Part shown: positions 34,136-42,261 of the stretch, piece after piece
How positions within the stretch are numbered: position 1 is the first letter of the stretch
Layout: each line of letters starts with the position of its first letter
NCBI RefSeq assembly: GCF_001281525.1
Contig: NZ_LGCI01000005.1
Span: 690,554-754,553, forward strand
Length of the DNA: 64,000 nt
Direction: 5' to 3'
Origin: Lysinibacillus macroides
GTDB lineage: Bacteria; Bacillota; Bacilli; Bacillales_A; Planococcaceae
The notes under the pieces: generated by a model
The model's database searches: none
Told to the model about the DNA's origin: nothing
What the model saw: the letters and a program-made list of their open reading frames with translations, nothing else
Translations under genes and position numbers: made by a program

Positions 34136-34288
34136 TCATAAGCACCAAAACTCTTGGAACAAGAGGGGTAGCTCGGTCAGTTTTCGTTGGCTAGTAAAAG
34201 CAACGATAAGTCGAGAAGCCCCCACTTCAAGCGACTCGCAAGGGTAGTAAGTGGTGGGAGTAGTTCACAAGTGTACTTTTTCCAGAAC
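34136..34288 (+). ncRNA. Predicted TnpB omega RNA (scaffold plus guide)
   Basis: After the tnpB stop, 133 bp of structured sequence run to the right end at 34268, including the CCCCCACTT/AAGTGGTGGG hairpin near 34217-34260. By analogy with characterised TnpB systems the transcript covers the end of tnpB and this region, and the guide is the host sequence just beyond the right end, here AAGTGTACTTTTTCCAGAAC (34269-34288). The 5' end of the RNA is not known, and it may begin inside tnpB. Confidence 0.65.
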
Positions 34289-34406
34289 CATTCTTTCCTA
34301 CAAGAGCGACAATTTGATTAGTATAGATGGAAAATGAAACATTCTCTAAAATTTTCTTGCCTCTATACTGTTTTGTAATATTTTGTACATCAAGCAATGT
34401 TTTCAT
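34269..34406 (-). pseudogene. ABC exporter ATPase, N-terminal part cut off by IS605-type element
   Basis: It encodes the first 46 residues of an ABC ATPase, LLDVQNITKQYRGKKILENVSF and Walker A GKNGSGKSTL, then continues into the element for a few foreign codons and stops at 34227. The start is ATG 34406 or TTG 34409; no strong ribosome binding site is seen. The rest of the gene is at 32093-32830. Confidence 0.85.
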
Positions 34407-34409
34407 CAA

Positions 34410-34781
34410 TACTCAGCGAGAGCTAATCGCCTTCTCTCCTTTCAAAGGTAGTATATTTATTATTTTTAATCTTTTCTTCATGAAATCAAGGTATGCCAAT
34501 TGACATTATAAAATAAATCTAATCTCAGACATCTACTGCTCTCAAATGAATAAATAACACAGCAATACCCGATGCCATTCATCAAAAGACCTCTCAAATA
34601 TATTTACGAATAAATATAGGAATAGTTTCAAAGTATTGGCTACTAAATTTAGAAGAAATAGTTTATTACACTATCTTTTTAGCAATATGGCTATTTTCAA
34701 GTATAATGGTGACAGCAAAGGCTTCGTAATCATGCTACACTTATAAGAGAGCAATTAGCTATAAAGAAATGAGGGATAGTA
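34410..34781. other. Gene-free promoter region
   Basis: AT-rich, no recognisable gene or repeat. It should contain divergent promoters for the broken exporter operon and the DUF523 gene. Confidence 0.45.
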
Positions 34782-35234
34782 GTGATTTTAATTAGTGCTT
34801 GTTTAGCAGGATTGAATGTCCGTTACAATGGCACAAATAGTTTGGACGAGCAAATACGAAAGCTTGTACTAGAAAATAGGGCTGTCACGGTTTGCCCTGA
34901 GCTTATGGGAGGCTTTTCAACACCCCGTGAACCTGCTGAAATTGTAGGCGGCAATGGGAAGGATGTTCTGGATGGGAAAGCAGTCGTTGTTGAACAATCG
35001 GGACGTGATGTTACAGAGCTATATATCAGGGGAGCTTATGTAACTTTACACAAGGCACTTGAAGTAGGGGCAACAAAGGTGATTTTAAAGGAATATAGCC
35101 CCTCCTGTGGCAGTGCGATGATTTATAACGGTGATTTTAACGGCACTAAAATAGCTGGAGCAGGGGTAACGACTGCGTTATTACAAAGACATGGTATTGA
35201 GGTGCTATCAGAGGAAGATTTTCAAATCGTCTAA
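34782..35234 (+). CDS. DUF523 family protein
   Basis: A 150-residue protein with all DUF523 marks: SACLAGLNVRYNG at the start, VCPELMGGFSTPREPAEIVGG, and KEYSPSCGSAMIYNGDFNGTKIAGAGVTTALL. The three conserved Cys could hold a metal or Fe-S cluster; in some organisms the domain is linked to thiouridine or thiocarboxylate chemistry, but this is not settled. It starts at GTG with GAGGGA upstream. Monocistronic. Confidence 0.88.
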   Translation: MILISACLAGLNVRYNGTNSLDEQIRKLVLENRAVTVCPELMGGFSTPREPAEIVGGNGKDVLDGKAVVVEQSGRDVTELYIRGAYVTLHKALEVGATKVILKEYSPSCGSAMIYNGDFNGTKIAGAGVTTALLQRHGIEVLSEEDFQIV

Positions 35235-35260
35235 GGCTCTGCTTTAGAACCTTAGACGAT
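35226..35260. terminator. Hairpin between convergent genes
   Basis: ATCGTCTAAGG pairs perfectly with CCTTAGACGAT. It includes the DUF523 stop and lies 4 bp before the end of the minus-strand permease gene. T-runs are weak. Confidence 0.6.
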
Positions 35261-35263
35261 GAG

Positions 35264-36280
35264 TTATAATGAACGATATTTTTTTAAGCTGATAATATTT
35301 AACACAATAAAGACGATCGCAAAACAAGCGAGCACAAGTAGATTTAGCAGAATTTCGTTGAAGGAATAGCCTTTATACATCACACCATTTAAAGCATCTG
35401 CTGCATAATAAAGAGGCATAATATGCCCGAGATTTTGCAGCCATTCCGCCATGCTATCGAGTGGGAAAAGCCCGGAAAAAAATACTTGTGGCACAATAAC
35501 TAACGGAATAAACTGCATCATTTGAAACTCGGAGGCCGCAAAGCTTGATAGTAAAGCACCTAAGGATAAGGACACAAGGGCAACCATCATATTAATTAAT
35601 AAAACAAGCCAAATAGAGCCATCATGGACAATATCAAGTATATAAATACCAAATAGTACAATAATAATTGTTTGCAGCAGAGCAAATAAACCATAGCCAA
35701 GCATATAGCCTGTTACAATTTCTGAACGCTTAATGGGTGTTGCCAGCAAGCGTTCCAATGTGCCAGAAGTACGTTCTTTTAATAAGGCAATACCTGTAAT
35801 TAAAAAGACAAAGAAAAACACAAAAAAGCCAATTAACATCGGACTAAAAATATCAAAAATTACCGTATCCTTACCCCCATACACATAGTCGGTTTCCAAA
35901 CTATTTGGAGAGGCTGGGGTAGGCTGTAAAATTTGAGCAAGTTGCATTGTTAAAATCTTTGCCTGAGAGGGGTTATCATTTAATAAAGTAAGCTTGATTG
36001 TAGTAGGCGCTACTGCTAGCCAGCCATTATATGCTTTTTCCTCTAATTGCTTTTTCGTAAAATTATTGTCTTCAATAATGTTGAAATCTGCATTTTCTAG
36101 CTTTTCAATTAGTGGGGCAGAGCCGTTGGAGACTACAAGTGTCATCGGAGCCTCATCACTATTAAAAATAAAGTACATTAATGATAGTACAAGAAGCGGT
36201 GCTAAAAATAGTAAAGCAAGTGTTCGTTTATCTCGTTTCATTTGTTGAATGATTCTTGTAACAATAGCAGCTATTCTCAT
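35264..36280 (-). CDS. ABC-2 type exporter permease
   Basis: A 338-residue ABC-2 permease (YhgE/DrrB-like): one N-terminal helix, an extracellular domain of about 130 residues, then five helices from SPMLIGFFVFFFVFLITG onward, with LLKERTSGTLERLLATPIKRSEIVTGY, the typical cytoplasmic coupling segment. It overlaps the ATPase gene by 4 bp (ATGA). Together they form an exporter for a drug or lipid-like substrate, probably controlled by the divergent TetR gene. Confidence 0.87.
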   Translation of the reverse strand: MRIAAIVTRIIQQMKRDKRTLALLFLAPLLVLSLMYFIFNSDEAPMTLVVSNGSAPLIEKLENADFNIIEDNNFTKKQLEEKAYNGWLAVAPTTIKLTLLNDNPSQAKILTMQLAQILQPTPASPNSLETDYVYGGKDTVIFDIFSPMLIGFFVFFFVFLITGIALLKERTSGTLERLLATPIKRSEIVTGYMLGYGLFALLQTIIIVLFGIYILDIVHDGSIWLVLLINMMVALVSLSLGALLSSFAASEFQMMQFIPLVIVPQVFFSGLFPLDSMAEWLQNLGHIMPLYYAADALNGVMYKGYSFNEILLNLLVLACFAIVFIVLNIISLKKYRSL

Positions 36281-37005
36281 TGTGCATCACCCCCAGCCTT
36301 TAAAAACACCTCATCAAAATCCTTTGCTTGGTAATGCTCTTTTAATGCTTGTGGTGTGCCCTGCGCAATAATATGTCCGCTTCTCAGCATCGCTAGCTGA
36401 TCACATCTTTCCGCCTCATCCATTGCATGGGTTGTTACTAAAATGGTTTTTTGTTCCTCCTCTTTTAAACGAATAAGCTCCTGCCAAATTTCTTTTTTTA
36501 AAACAGGATCAATACCCACCGTTGGCTCATCTAAAATTAATAGCTGCGGATTTTGAATCAGTGCAATGGCAAGCGATAATCTGCGTTTCATGCCCCCAGA
36601 ATAATTTGTGACTTTTAGTGATAAGTCATCTGTTAAACGAACAAGATTGGCAGCATAGGCTACGCGCTCTAGCTGTTCTTTTTTTGGTAAACGATAAAGC
36701 TTTGCAAAAAAATGGAGATTTTCCTCACCTGTTAAGTCTAAATAAAGTGCATCGGATTGAGCCATATAACCAATATCCTTTAATAATTGCTGATGCGGAA
36801 CAATGAAATCAAATACTTGAATAGTGCCTTTATCTGGTTTTAGCATACCCATTATCATTTTAATAAGTGTTGTTTTGCCGCAGCCTGAGGGCCCAAGTAA
36901 GCCCATTAACTGTCCCTTTGGAATAGCCAAAGAAAGAGGGGCAATCACTTGTTTATGCTTAAAGCCTTTTTCAAGGTTTTGAATAGAGATTGCATCGCTA
37001 CCCAT
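36277..37005 (-). CDS. ABC exporter ATP-binding protein
   Basis: A 242-residue ATPase. Walker A is GPSGCGKTT, the signature NYSGGMKRRLSLAIAL and Walker B LLILDEPTVGID, followed by TTHAMDEAERCDQLAMLRSG. The ATG at 37005 has GAAGGAG upstream, and the longer frame is not needed. It is the first gene of a two-gene exporter operon, divergent from tetR at 37120. Confidence 0.9.
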   Translation of the reverse strand: MGSDAISIQNLEKGFKHKQVIAPLSLAIPKGQLMGLLGPSGCGKTTLIKMIMGMLKPDKGTIQVFDFIVPHQQLLKDIGYMAQSDALYLDLTGEENLHFFAKLYRLPKKEQLERVAYAANLVRLTDDLSLKVTNYSGGMKRRLSLAIALIQNPQLLILDEPTVGIDPVLKKEIWQELIRLKEEEQKTILVTTHAMDEAERCDQLAMLRSGHIIAQGTPQALKEHYQAKDFDEVFLKAGGDAQ

Positions 37006-37119
37006 TACTATCACTCCTTCGCTGAACACAGTGTTGATGTAATGAAAATTTTACGGTAGCATATGGGCAAATACAATGAACAGTTTACAAACATGTGTTA
37101 AGTAAATGGAGGAGTAGGT

Positions 37120-37716
37120 ATGTCGATACATGAACAAATGACATTTGAAACAAAGCAGGCCATTAAAAAAGCCTTTATTCAACAAATGGAAGAGGTAGGT
37201 TTTGAACGCGTAACCGTTAAAAATTTAGCATTAACCACCCATATTAATCGAGGTACATTTTATTTACATTATGCAGATAAGTTCGCAGTGATGGAGGATG
37301 TACAGCAGGAGCTATTGATGGAGCTAGAGCGTCATGTGAAAAAGGTGCAGCCAGTGGAAGCCTTTCAAACTTTACAAACAGGTCATCTTTATCCGCCATT
37401 TGTACACGTTATTACATGTATTAAAGAGCATGCACCTGCCTTTCGAGTTTTGTTAGGGGAGCAGGGTAGCCCTACATTTGCGAAAAAGGTAAAAACAATC
37501 TTTGGCACCCATATTTTAGATCGATTATCCATAATACGTGAAGAAGTGCAAGATCCAGAATTGCAACAATACTTACAAGCCTTTATCGCATCGGCCATTT
37601 TAGGTGTTATCCAGGAATGGTTGGACAAAGGGAATAAGGATTTAAATGCAGAGGAAATGGTGATGATTCATTTTCGATTACTAAGACTTGTTGGAACGCT
37701 TGTATCGTCTATATAA
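37120..37716 (+). CDS. TetR-family transcriptional regulator
   Basis: A 198-residue TetR-type repressor with helix-turn-helix EEVGFERVTVKNLALTTHINRGTFYLHYADKFAVM and a helical effector domain of the TetR_C_8-like group (ILGVIQEWLDKG near the end). GGAGGAG precedes the ATG. It is divergent from the ABC exporter operon across about 115 bp, so it probably represses that exporter and is released by the exported compound. Confidence 0.9.
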   Translation: MSIHEQMTFETKQAIKKAFIQQMEEVGFERVTVKNLALTTHINRGTFYLHYADKFAVMEDVQQELLMELERHVKKVQPVEAFQTLQTGHLYPPFVHVITCIKEHAPAFRVLLGEQGSPTFAKKVKTIFGTHILDRLSIIREEVQDPELQQYLQAFIASAILGVIQEWLDKGNKDLNAEEMVMIHFRLLRLVGTLVSSI

Positions 37717-37717
37717 A

Positions 37718-37751
37718 AAAGAACATGAGGGGATAGCTCCTCATGTTCTTT
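37718..37751. terminator. Bidirectional terminator
   Basis: AAAGAACATGAGG pairs perfectly with CCTCATGTTCTTT, with A and T runs outside. It lies between the convergent tetR gene and the gene at 37750-38607. Confidence 0.88.
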
Positions 37752-38607
37752 ATTTTTCATAGTAATCATTCAATGCCACTTCTAAACGCTCTTCTAAATG
37801 CTGTGAAATATAACGTAATACAAATTGTTCTTTCTCCATTTCAATTTCAGAGGATTTGAACATCTTTGCGAAAAAGCCTACTTTATTATTCACTGTAAAT
37901 TGCTGTAATGCTTCCGTTCGTAAGGTAGAGACGATTTCATTTTCAATATGACGTTCTCTAATTTTTTGAACAATATCCTTTACGCTATTTTCTTGTAGCT
38001 CGAAAATTTGCTGTTGAAGGTGGTCATTTTCCTGCTTGAGCGCCAAAGTTTCTTGTTGAATCGTGTGAGCAAAAAAATTTTCATTAATATTCACTTGTAA
38101 AGTTTCGTGTCCATCATTTGGCACAAACTGAAAGAGACCTGTTTGCATCATTTGATGAAGAACGTTTCCAAGAACAGCTACTTTATGGGATAATTCCTCT
38201 GTATCACTGGTTGTGGCCGTAATTTGATGTTTTAATAGCTGGCCATTATCATCAATACCAAGCAAAAGCTTGATCCCTTTCACACGATATTCATCCTTTA
38301 ATAATAAGATCATACGTAATTTGACGATAGCTGGTAGGTTTAAACGAATATTCCCATTTGCATTATGCGTGGTATTATCAAAAATATATTGCTCAAATGG
38401 CTTTAAATAATAGCGAAGCATCGCATCTGTACTATTAAACCAGCTAGCGACTTCTGCAATTGTATAGTGTTTGGCTTCATTGATGTCTGCTAAGTAAGCA
38501 TCATTATAGAGAATTTCCTCTAAAGGCGTATGTTGTAGTACCACAAATAATGGGTCACCTTGCACAATTTCAAGTACCATTTCTTTTGTATTCTTTACTT
38601 TCAGCAT
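37750..38607 (-). CDS. MerR-like helix-turn-helix protein with coiled coil
   Basis: A 285-residue protein of unknown role. Residues 45-80 (HYTIAEVASWFNSTDAMLRYYLKPFE) look like a MerR-type DNA-binding helix-turn-helix. Residues 180-230 are a coiled coil (LALKQENDHLQQQIFELQEN), and the C-terminus is charged. Such a layout is seen in plasmid or phage DNA-binding proteins and in chromosome-associated regulators. The ATG at 38607 follows GGGGTGTGAAAGG; a longer frame with upstream residues lacks a good site. It has no obvious partners. Confidence 0.6.
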   Translation of the reverse strand: MLKVKNTKEMVLEIVQGDPLFVVLQHTPLEEILYNDAYLADINEAKHYTIAEVASWFNSTDAMLRYYLKPFEQYIFDNTTHNANGNIRLNLPAIVKLRMILLLKDEYRVKGIKLLLGIDDNGQLLKHQITATTSDTEELSHKVAVLGNVLHQMMQTGLFQFVPNDGHETLQVNINENFFAHTIQQETLALKQENDHLQQQIFELQENSVKDIVQKIRERHIENEIVSTLRTEALQQFTVNNKVGFFAKMFKSSEIEMEKEQFVLRYISQHLEERLEVALNDYYEK

Positions 38608-38813
38608 CCTTTCACACCCCACTTTATTTTTTCCATCACGAAAATTATGCTCTATATAGGTTTCTATTCTACTAACCGCCATTCTATGCCTATTTTTTGT
38701 AAGAAATAATTAATAGATTGCCATATAAATAAATTCTTAGGTTAGTTAATAAATTTCCTCGTAAATCTTACAGAAAAAGTGGTGCATATAAGGATGATCG
38801 ATTGTGCTTCTGA

Positions 38814-39119
38814 TTAAAGTTGATGAATAGTGATAATATGATGTGTTTGCTGACGATGGGAAAGTATCTCGTGCATTGTAGCGAAAAGAGCCGTGTTGTT
38901 AATCAAAATTTGAATTTCTGTCTGTTTATATTGTTGTTGAAGATCAATAATATAATCTCGAATAATGGATAAATAAAAAGGGTTTTTAATTTCTACTTCA
39001 ACGAAAAATGGCAATGTTAAATAAGGAAGCCTGATATTGCCTCCACGCCGAATCCAAACAGCTTCTTGCCTATAATAACGGATAGGCAATTGACGGTTAC
39101 TAGCAATAAAAAGATCCAT
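38814..39119 (-). CDS. Hypothetical protein
   Basis: A 101-residue protein that I do not recognise. It has no signal peptide and only moderate hydrophobicity (IRLPYLTLPFFVEVEI in the centre), and ends His-rich (THHIITIHQL). AAAGGAGGGG on the minus strand lies just before the ATG, which supports translation. It is separated from both neighbours by more than 100 bp. Confidence 0.55.
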   Translation of the reverse strand: MDLFIASNRQLPIRYYRQEAVWIRRGGNIRLPYLTLPFFVEVEIKNPFYLSIIRDYIIDLQQQYKQTEIQILINNTALFATMHEILSHRQQTHHIITIHQL

Positions 39120-39466
39120 AGGAAGCCCCTCCTTTGAGTGTCTAAGAAAAGCCTAAAGAAAATAAATGCAGCTGTCAAAGAAAAGGATAGAAATAGCTGC
39201 TTGGCAGATATTTCTCTGATGAACAGCTTTTGTGGTGGATTGTATTTTAAAAGTGATGGATAGAACAAGGGAAGTAGCAGATAGTATCTCTAAAGTGAAG
39301 AATAGAACAGTTGAAGTGGTGGAAGAGCCTCAACATGAAGGATAGGAAGACAAAAGAGTCCAAAGGTGAAGGATAGAATGGCTGAAGTGGTGGATAGTCT
39401 TCGTTAGCATTTTTTATTTATGCTACACTCCATATCGTCTTGCTGTTTTTAGATAAAATAAAAAGT
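39120..39466. other. Gene-free stretch between hypothetical gene and YitT gene
   Basis: It holds the 21-bp-period array described separately and otherwise no supported gene. Confidence 0.5.
39182..39400. repeat. Decayed 21-bp-period array with GATAG core
   Basis: A [A/G]ATAG core recurs at 39260, 39281, 39302, 39342, 39373 and 39394 (counted at ATAG), mostly 21 bp apart, with a degenerate copy at 39323 and an older pair at 39187/39208. On the plus strand one frame reads VMDRTRE, VADSISK, VKNRTVE, so the 21-bp unit corresponds to a heptad. No start site supports a gene here. Confidence 0.6.
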
Positions 39467-39488
39467 GAGCCTAGTTTTTGCTAGGCTC
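39467..39488 (-). terminator. Terminator of the YitT gene
   Basis: GAGCCTAG pairs with CTAGGCTC around TTTTTG, and on the minus strand it is followed by ACTTTTTATTTTAT. Confidence 0.82.
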
Positions 39489-39502
39489 TCCCCTTAAACG
39501 AA

Positions 39503-40363
39503 TTAGTGAATATCACGCTTCTTAAAGTTACCACCACGAACCTCAGAAACATCTGAAATCACCACAAAAGCCCCATCGTCGATATCTTTAATGATAGAGA
39601 CTAGTTTAGTTTCCTCCATACGGTTAATAACGCAGTATAAAACCTCAGTGGGTTCATTAGAGAAGCCGCCACGTCCCTTAGTATAAGTAACACCACGCCC
39701 TAAACGAGCCTGGATAGCGTCGCCAATTTCCTCTGACTTGGCACTGACCACACGAACTTCTTTTGATTTTTCTAAACCAACTTGAATAATATCAATAACA
39801 TTTTTCGCAATATAATAGGTTAATGCTGAGTATAGAGCACTTTCTAAGCCGAAAATAAAGCTTGCCCCTAAGAAGATAAAGGCATTAATAAATAGTATAA
39901 TATCACCGACTGAAAATGGCACTTTACGAGATAGTAGGACAGCTAATACCTCCGTACCGTCTAAAGCACCACCATTCCGTAAGACAATTCCAATACCAAC
40001 ACCAAGCAAGATACCACCCGATAAAACAATTAGCAGGGGATCGCTTGGTCCTAAAATTGTTTCGACATCATGTAACAGAACTGTAGCAATGGATAACGCA
40101 GCAATACCTACACTGCTCATTAAAGCAAATGTTCTCCCTACTTGTTTATAGCCAATATAAACAAATGGAATATTTAAGATGAACAGTAGCACCCCTAATG
40201 GAATACCAAAAAGATGTGCACCCATAATACTAATCCCTGTAACACCGCCATCAATAACATTGTTTGGAATTAAAACTGCTTCCAGTGCATAGCCAGCAAT
40301 AGCTGCACCAATAACAATCATAATAAATTTTCGTATGGTTTCTGATAACTTTCCTTTTTTCAT
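39503..40363 (-). CDS. YitT family membrane protein (DUF161 + DUF2179)
   Basis: A 286-residue membrane protein. The N-terminal half has five or six helices of the YitT type (GAAIAGYALEAVLIPNNVIDGGVTGISIM, LGVGIGIVLRNGGALDGTEVLA), and the C-terminal cytoplasmic DUF2179 domain contains RGVTYTKGRGGFSNEPTEVLYCVI. The transported substrate of the family is unknown. Several ATGs lie close together; GGGGAAG fits ATG 40363 best. It follows the regulator gene on the same strand, with a spacer of about 30 bp. Confidence 0.88.
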   Translation of the reverse strand: MKKGKLSETIRKFIMIVIGAAIAGYALEAVLIPNNVIDGGVTGISIMGAHLFGIPLGVLLFILNIPFVYIGYKQVGRTFALMSSVGIAALSIATVLLHDVETILGPSDPLLIVLSGGILLGVGIGIVLRNGGALDGTEVLAVLLSRKVPFSVGDIILFINAFIFLGASFIFGLESALYSALTYYIAKNVIDIIQVGLEKSKEVRVVSAKSEEIGDAIQARLGRGVTYTKGRGGFSNEPTEVLYCVINRMEETKLVSIIKDIDDGAFVVISDVSEVRGGNFKKRDIH

Positions 40364-40394
40364 CATCTTCCCCATTTCTTTCGACAAAATCGAC

Positions 40395-40934
40395 CTAAGG
40401 TTTTGGAATAATATTGATCGCAATTGTTTTCGTCTCAACGTCCTTATTTGAGTCAACCATATTATAGTATTTGGTTAATAAATCGTTTAATTCACGATCG
40501 AAGCTTATGAATTGATCTTTTGTTAATGTCAAATCGGCTAAGGAAAAAGTGGCTAAATCTGCTGTGCTTTCTTTTTCATCAAGAGAATGTAAATAATTTT
40601 GATATTGTGATAACAAAGCCACTTGATAGTAGGAAATATAATTTAATTTTTGCTTCGTTGTAAGCTGTATCCAATCCTCCTTACTAAGTTTTGCTGCTCC
40701 TTCATTTAATGCATAAAACTTCTCTGTCACAGAACGAACTTTTCGCTCTTTCACAATTTTTATGATATTTTCATCGACTAAAATTTGGATATGACGATAT
40801 AGAGTGGCTTGTGGTACATCTTTAATGACAGAAATCATCTCCAATGTACTTAAACCCTCTTCTTTATTGTGCATCAGAGCTTGTAAAATTTTCATTCTCA
40901 CAGGATGCATTAATACCTCTGCTTTATTACGCAT
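40395..40934 (-). CDS. ArsR-like winged-helix regulator
   Basis: A 179-residue regulator with an N-terminal winged helix (LMHPVRMKILQALMHNKEEGLSTLEM, QATLYRHIQILVDENIIKIV) and a C-terminal helical part. The group controls small transporter operons. TAGGAGG lies before the ATG. It is divergent from the ABC cluster at 41120 onward across a region with two palindromes, and cotranscribed with the YitT gene, so it may control both directions. Confidence 0.82.
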   Translation of the reverse strand: MRNKAEVLMHPVRMKILQALMHNKEEGLSTLEMISVIKDVPQATLYRHIQILVDENIIKIVKERKVRSVTEKFYALNEGAAKLSKEDWIQLTTKQKLNYISYYQVALLSQYQNYLHSLDEKESTADLATFSLADLTLTKDQFISFDRELNDLLTKYYNMVDSNKDVETKTIAINIIPKP

Positions 40935-40997
40935 AAACCGATCCTCCTATCAGGAAAAATGAGATAGCATCAAGGGAAGCAATCAAATGTTCTCATA

Positions 40998-41102
40998 TTG
41001 ATAACATTATCAAAAAATATAATATATATTTTTTTAAAAGATGTACAGCAAAAAGATAATGCAATTTTTATTGCCTTTTGTTATCATTATCAATAATGAT
41101 AA
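40998..41102. promoter_or_regulatory. Two palindromes in a divergent promoter region
   Basis: TTGATAACATTATCAA (40998-41013) is perfect, with 7-bp arms. TTATCATTA and TAATGATAA (41081-41089 and 41094-41102) form a second one with 9-bp arms. They share the TTATCA half-site and flank the likely start of the 41120 transcript. The ArsR-like regulator next door is the likely ligand. The sequence resembles Fur boxes in composition but has the half-sites in inverted order. Confidence 0.5.
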
Positions 41103-41119
41103 TAAAGGGAGTTGAAAAA

Positions 41120-41371
41120 ATGAAATTACATTATGGATTTAATGAATTCGATCAAATTGATTGGGGAAGCATTCTTCCAATCCTTGTACCTTTTTTACTG
41201 GTAGGATTTTTACTAATTATTATTGCATTAATGGATTTATATCGACATCGACACACCAGAGAAAATATTTTAATATGGGTAGTTATTATTTTGCTCTTTA
41301 ATACAATTGGTTCTGTTCTATATTTCATTATTGGGAGAAAGGATGTCAATAAACGTGCGCTTAGAAATTAA
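41120..41371 (+). CDS. PLDc_N domain membrane protein (YxlE-like)
   Basis: An 83-residue protein with two transmembrane helices (ILPILVPFLLVGFLLIIIAL and LIWVVIILLFNTIGSVLYFI) joined by DLYRHRHTRE and ending IIGRKD. This is the PLD nuclease N-terminal domain, as in B. subtilis YxlE. AAGGGAG selects ATG 41120. It overlaps the following ATPase gene, as yxlE and yxlF do in the sigY operon, but no sigma factor gene is beside it here. Confidence 0.85.
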   Translation: MKLHYGFNEFDQIDWGSILPILVPFLLVGFLLIIIALMDLYRHRHTRENILIWVVIILLFNTIGSVLYFIIGRKDVNKRALRN

Positions 41372-42257
41372 TAATATTACAAAAAAGTTTAAGCAAAAAA
41401 CAGTCGTGAATAGTTTTTCAATGATGATTGATACGCATGAGTGTGTCGGACTTATTGGACCAAATGGGGCAGGGAAATCTACATTGATCCAAATTATTGC
41501 TGACATCCTGTATGCAGATGAAGGAGACATTCTTCTCGATGGGCAAAAGATTTCAGCGATGAAAAATCAAATCGGTTATTTACCACAGTATCCTAATTTT
41601 TTCTCATGGATGACCGCATTTGAAACATTATCGTTTATGGGTACACTTTCTGGTCTAGCAAAACACGATTTACAGAAAGAAATTCCAGTGCTATTAGAAA
41701 AGGTAGGCTTAGCAAATGAAGCACATTTTCATGTCGGGACGTTTTCGGGGGGAATGAAGCAACGCCTTGGCATCGCACAGGCATTATTGCATAAACCAGC
41801 TTTAATGATTATGGATGAGCCAGTATCAGCGCTTGATCCAATCGGTAGACGTGAAGTATTAAATCTATTAAAAGAGATTAAAAAAGAAACGACCATCTTA
41901 CTTTCCACGCATATCTTAAGCGATGCAGAGGAAATTTGTGAGCGCTTTGCGGTCATTAAACAAGGTCATAAAATAGAGGATGCCACAAAATTAGAGCTGC
42001 TAGAGCGCTATCAAGAATCAGCGATCTTTGTGATGATTCGCCAAGAAGATACTAAGTGGTTAGCGAGGATTGAGCATTTACCATATGTTAAGAAAGTAGA
42101 AAGCTATGGAGATGGCTTTAAAATCCATGTCCATCACATGGAAGCTGATGCACAAAAGTTATTACAGCATGGACTAGATGCACAGGTATTGTTTTTGAAG
42201 TTTGAAGTAGGCATTCAAGAAAGCTTAGAAGAAATATTTTTACAATTGGTGGTGTGA
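41343..42257 (+). CDS. ABC transporter ATP-binding protein (YxlF-like)
   Basis: A 304-residue ATPase. Walker A is GPNGAGKST, the signature FSGGMKQRLGIAQAL and Walker B LMIMDEPVSALD, and a C-terminal domain of about 80 residues follows (IEHLPYVKKVESYGDGF). It starts at the ATG at 41343 inside the preceding gene, with GGGAGAAAGG upstream. It works with the permease at 42262. Confidence 0.9.
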   Translation: MSINVRLEINNITKKFKQKTVVNSFSMMIDTHECVGLIGPNGAGKSTLIQIIADILYADEGDILLDGQKISAMKNQIGYLPQYPNFFSWMTAFETLSFMGTLSGLAKHDLQKEIPVLLEKVGLANEAHFHVGTFSGGMKQRLGIAQALLHKPALMIMDEPVSALDPIGRREVLNLLKEIKKETTILLSTHILSDAEEICERFAVIKQGHKIEDATKLELLERYQESAIFVMIRQEDTKWLARIEHLPYVKKVESYGDGFKIHVHHMEADAQKLLQHGLDAQVLFLKFEVGIQESLEEIFLQLVV

Positions 42258-42261
42258 GCAA

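Larger units (their letters stand above)
32831..34268 (+). mobile_element. IS200/IS605-type element with tnpB and tnpA remnant (about 1438 bp)
   Basis: The element interrupts an ABC ATPase gene without target duplication, as expected for this group. The left flank ends in TTTAA (32826-32830). The left end folds as TCTCCCA with TGGGAGA, and the right end has CCCACTT and AAGTGGTGGG arms. Excision restores the host frame exactly. Two bases (AA) are shared at both junctions, so each boundary is uncertain by two bases. It encodes TnpB only; tnpA is reduced to its last roughly 40 codons. Confidence 0.9.

Noticed and set aside
41081-41102. Fur box in front of the yxlE-like gene
   Set aside because: The base composition is similar, but the half-sites are arranged as TTATCATTA/TAATGATAA, not as GATAAT-N-ATTATC, and the genes have no iron link.
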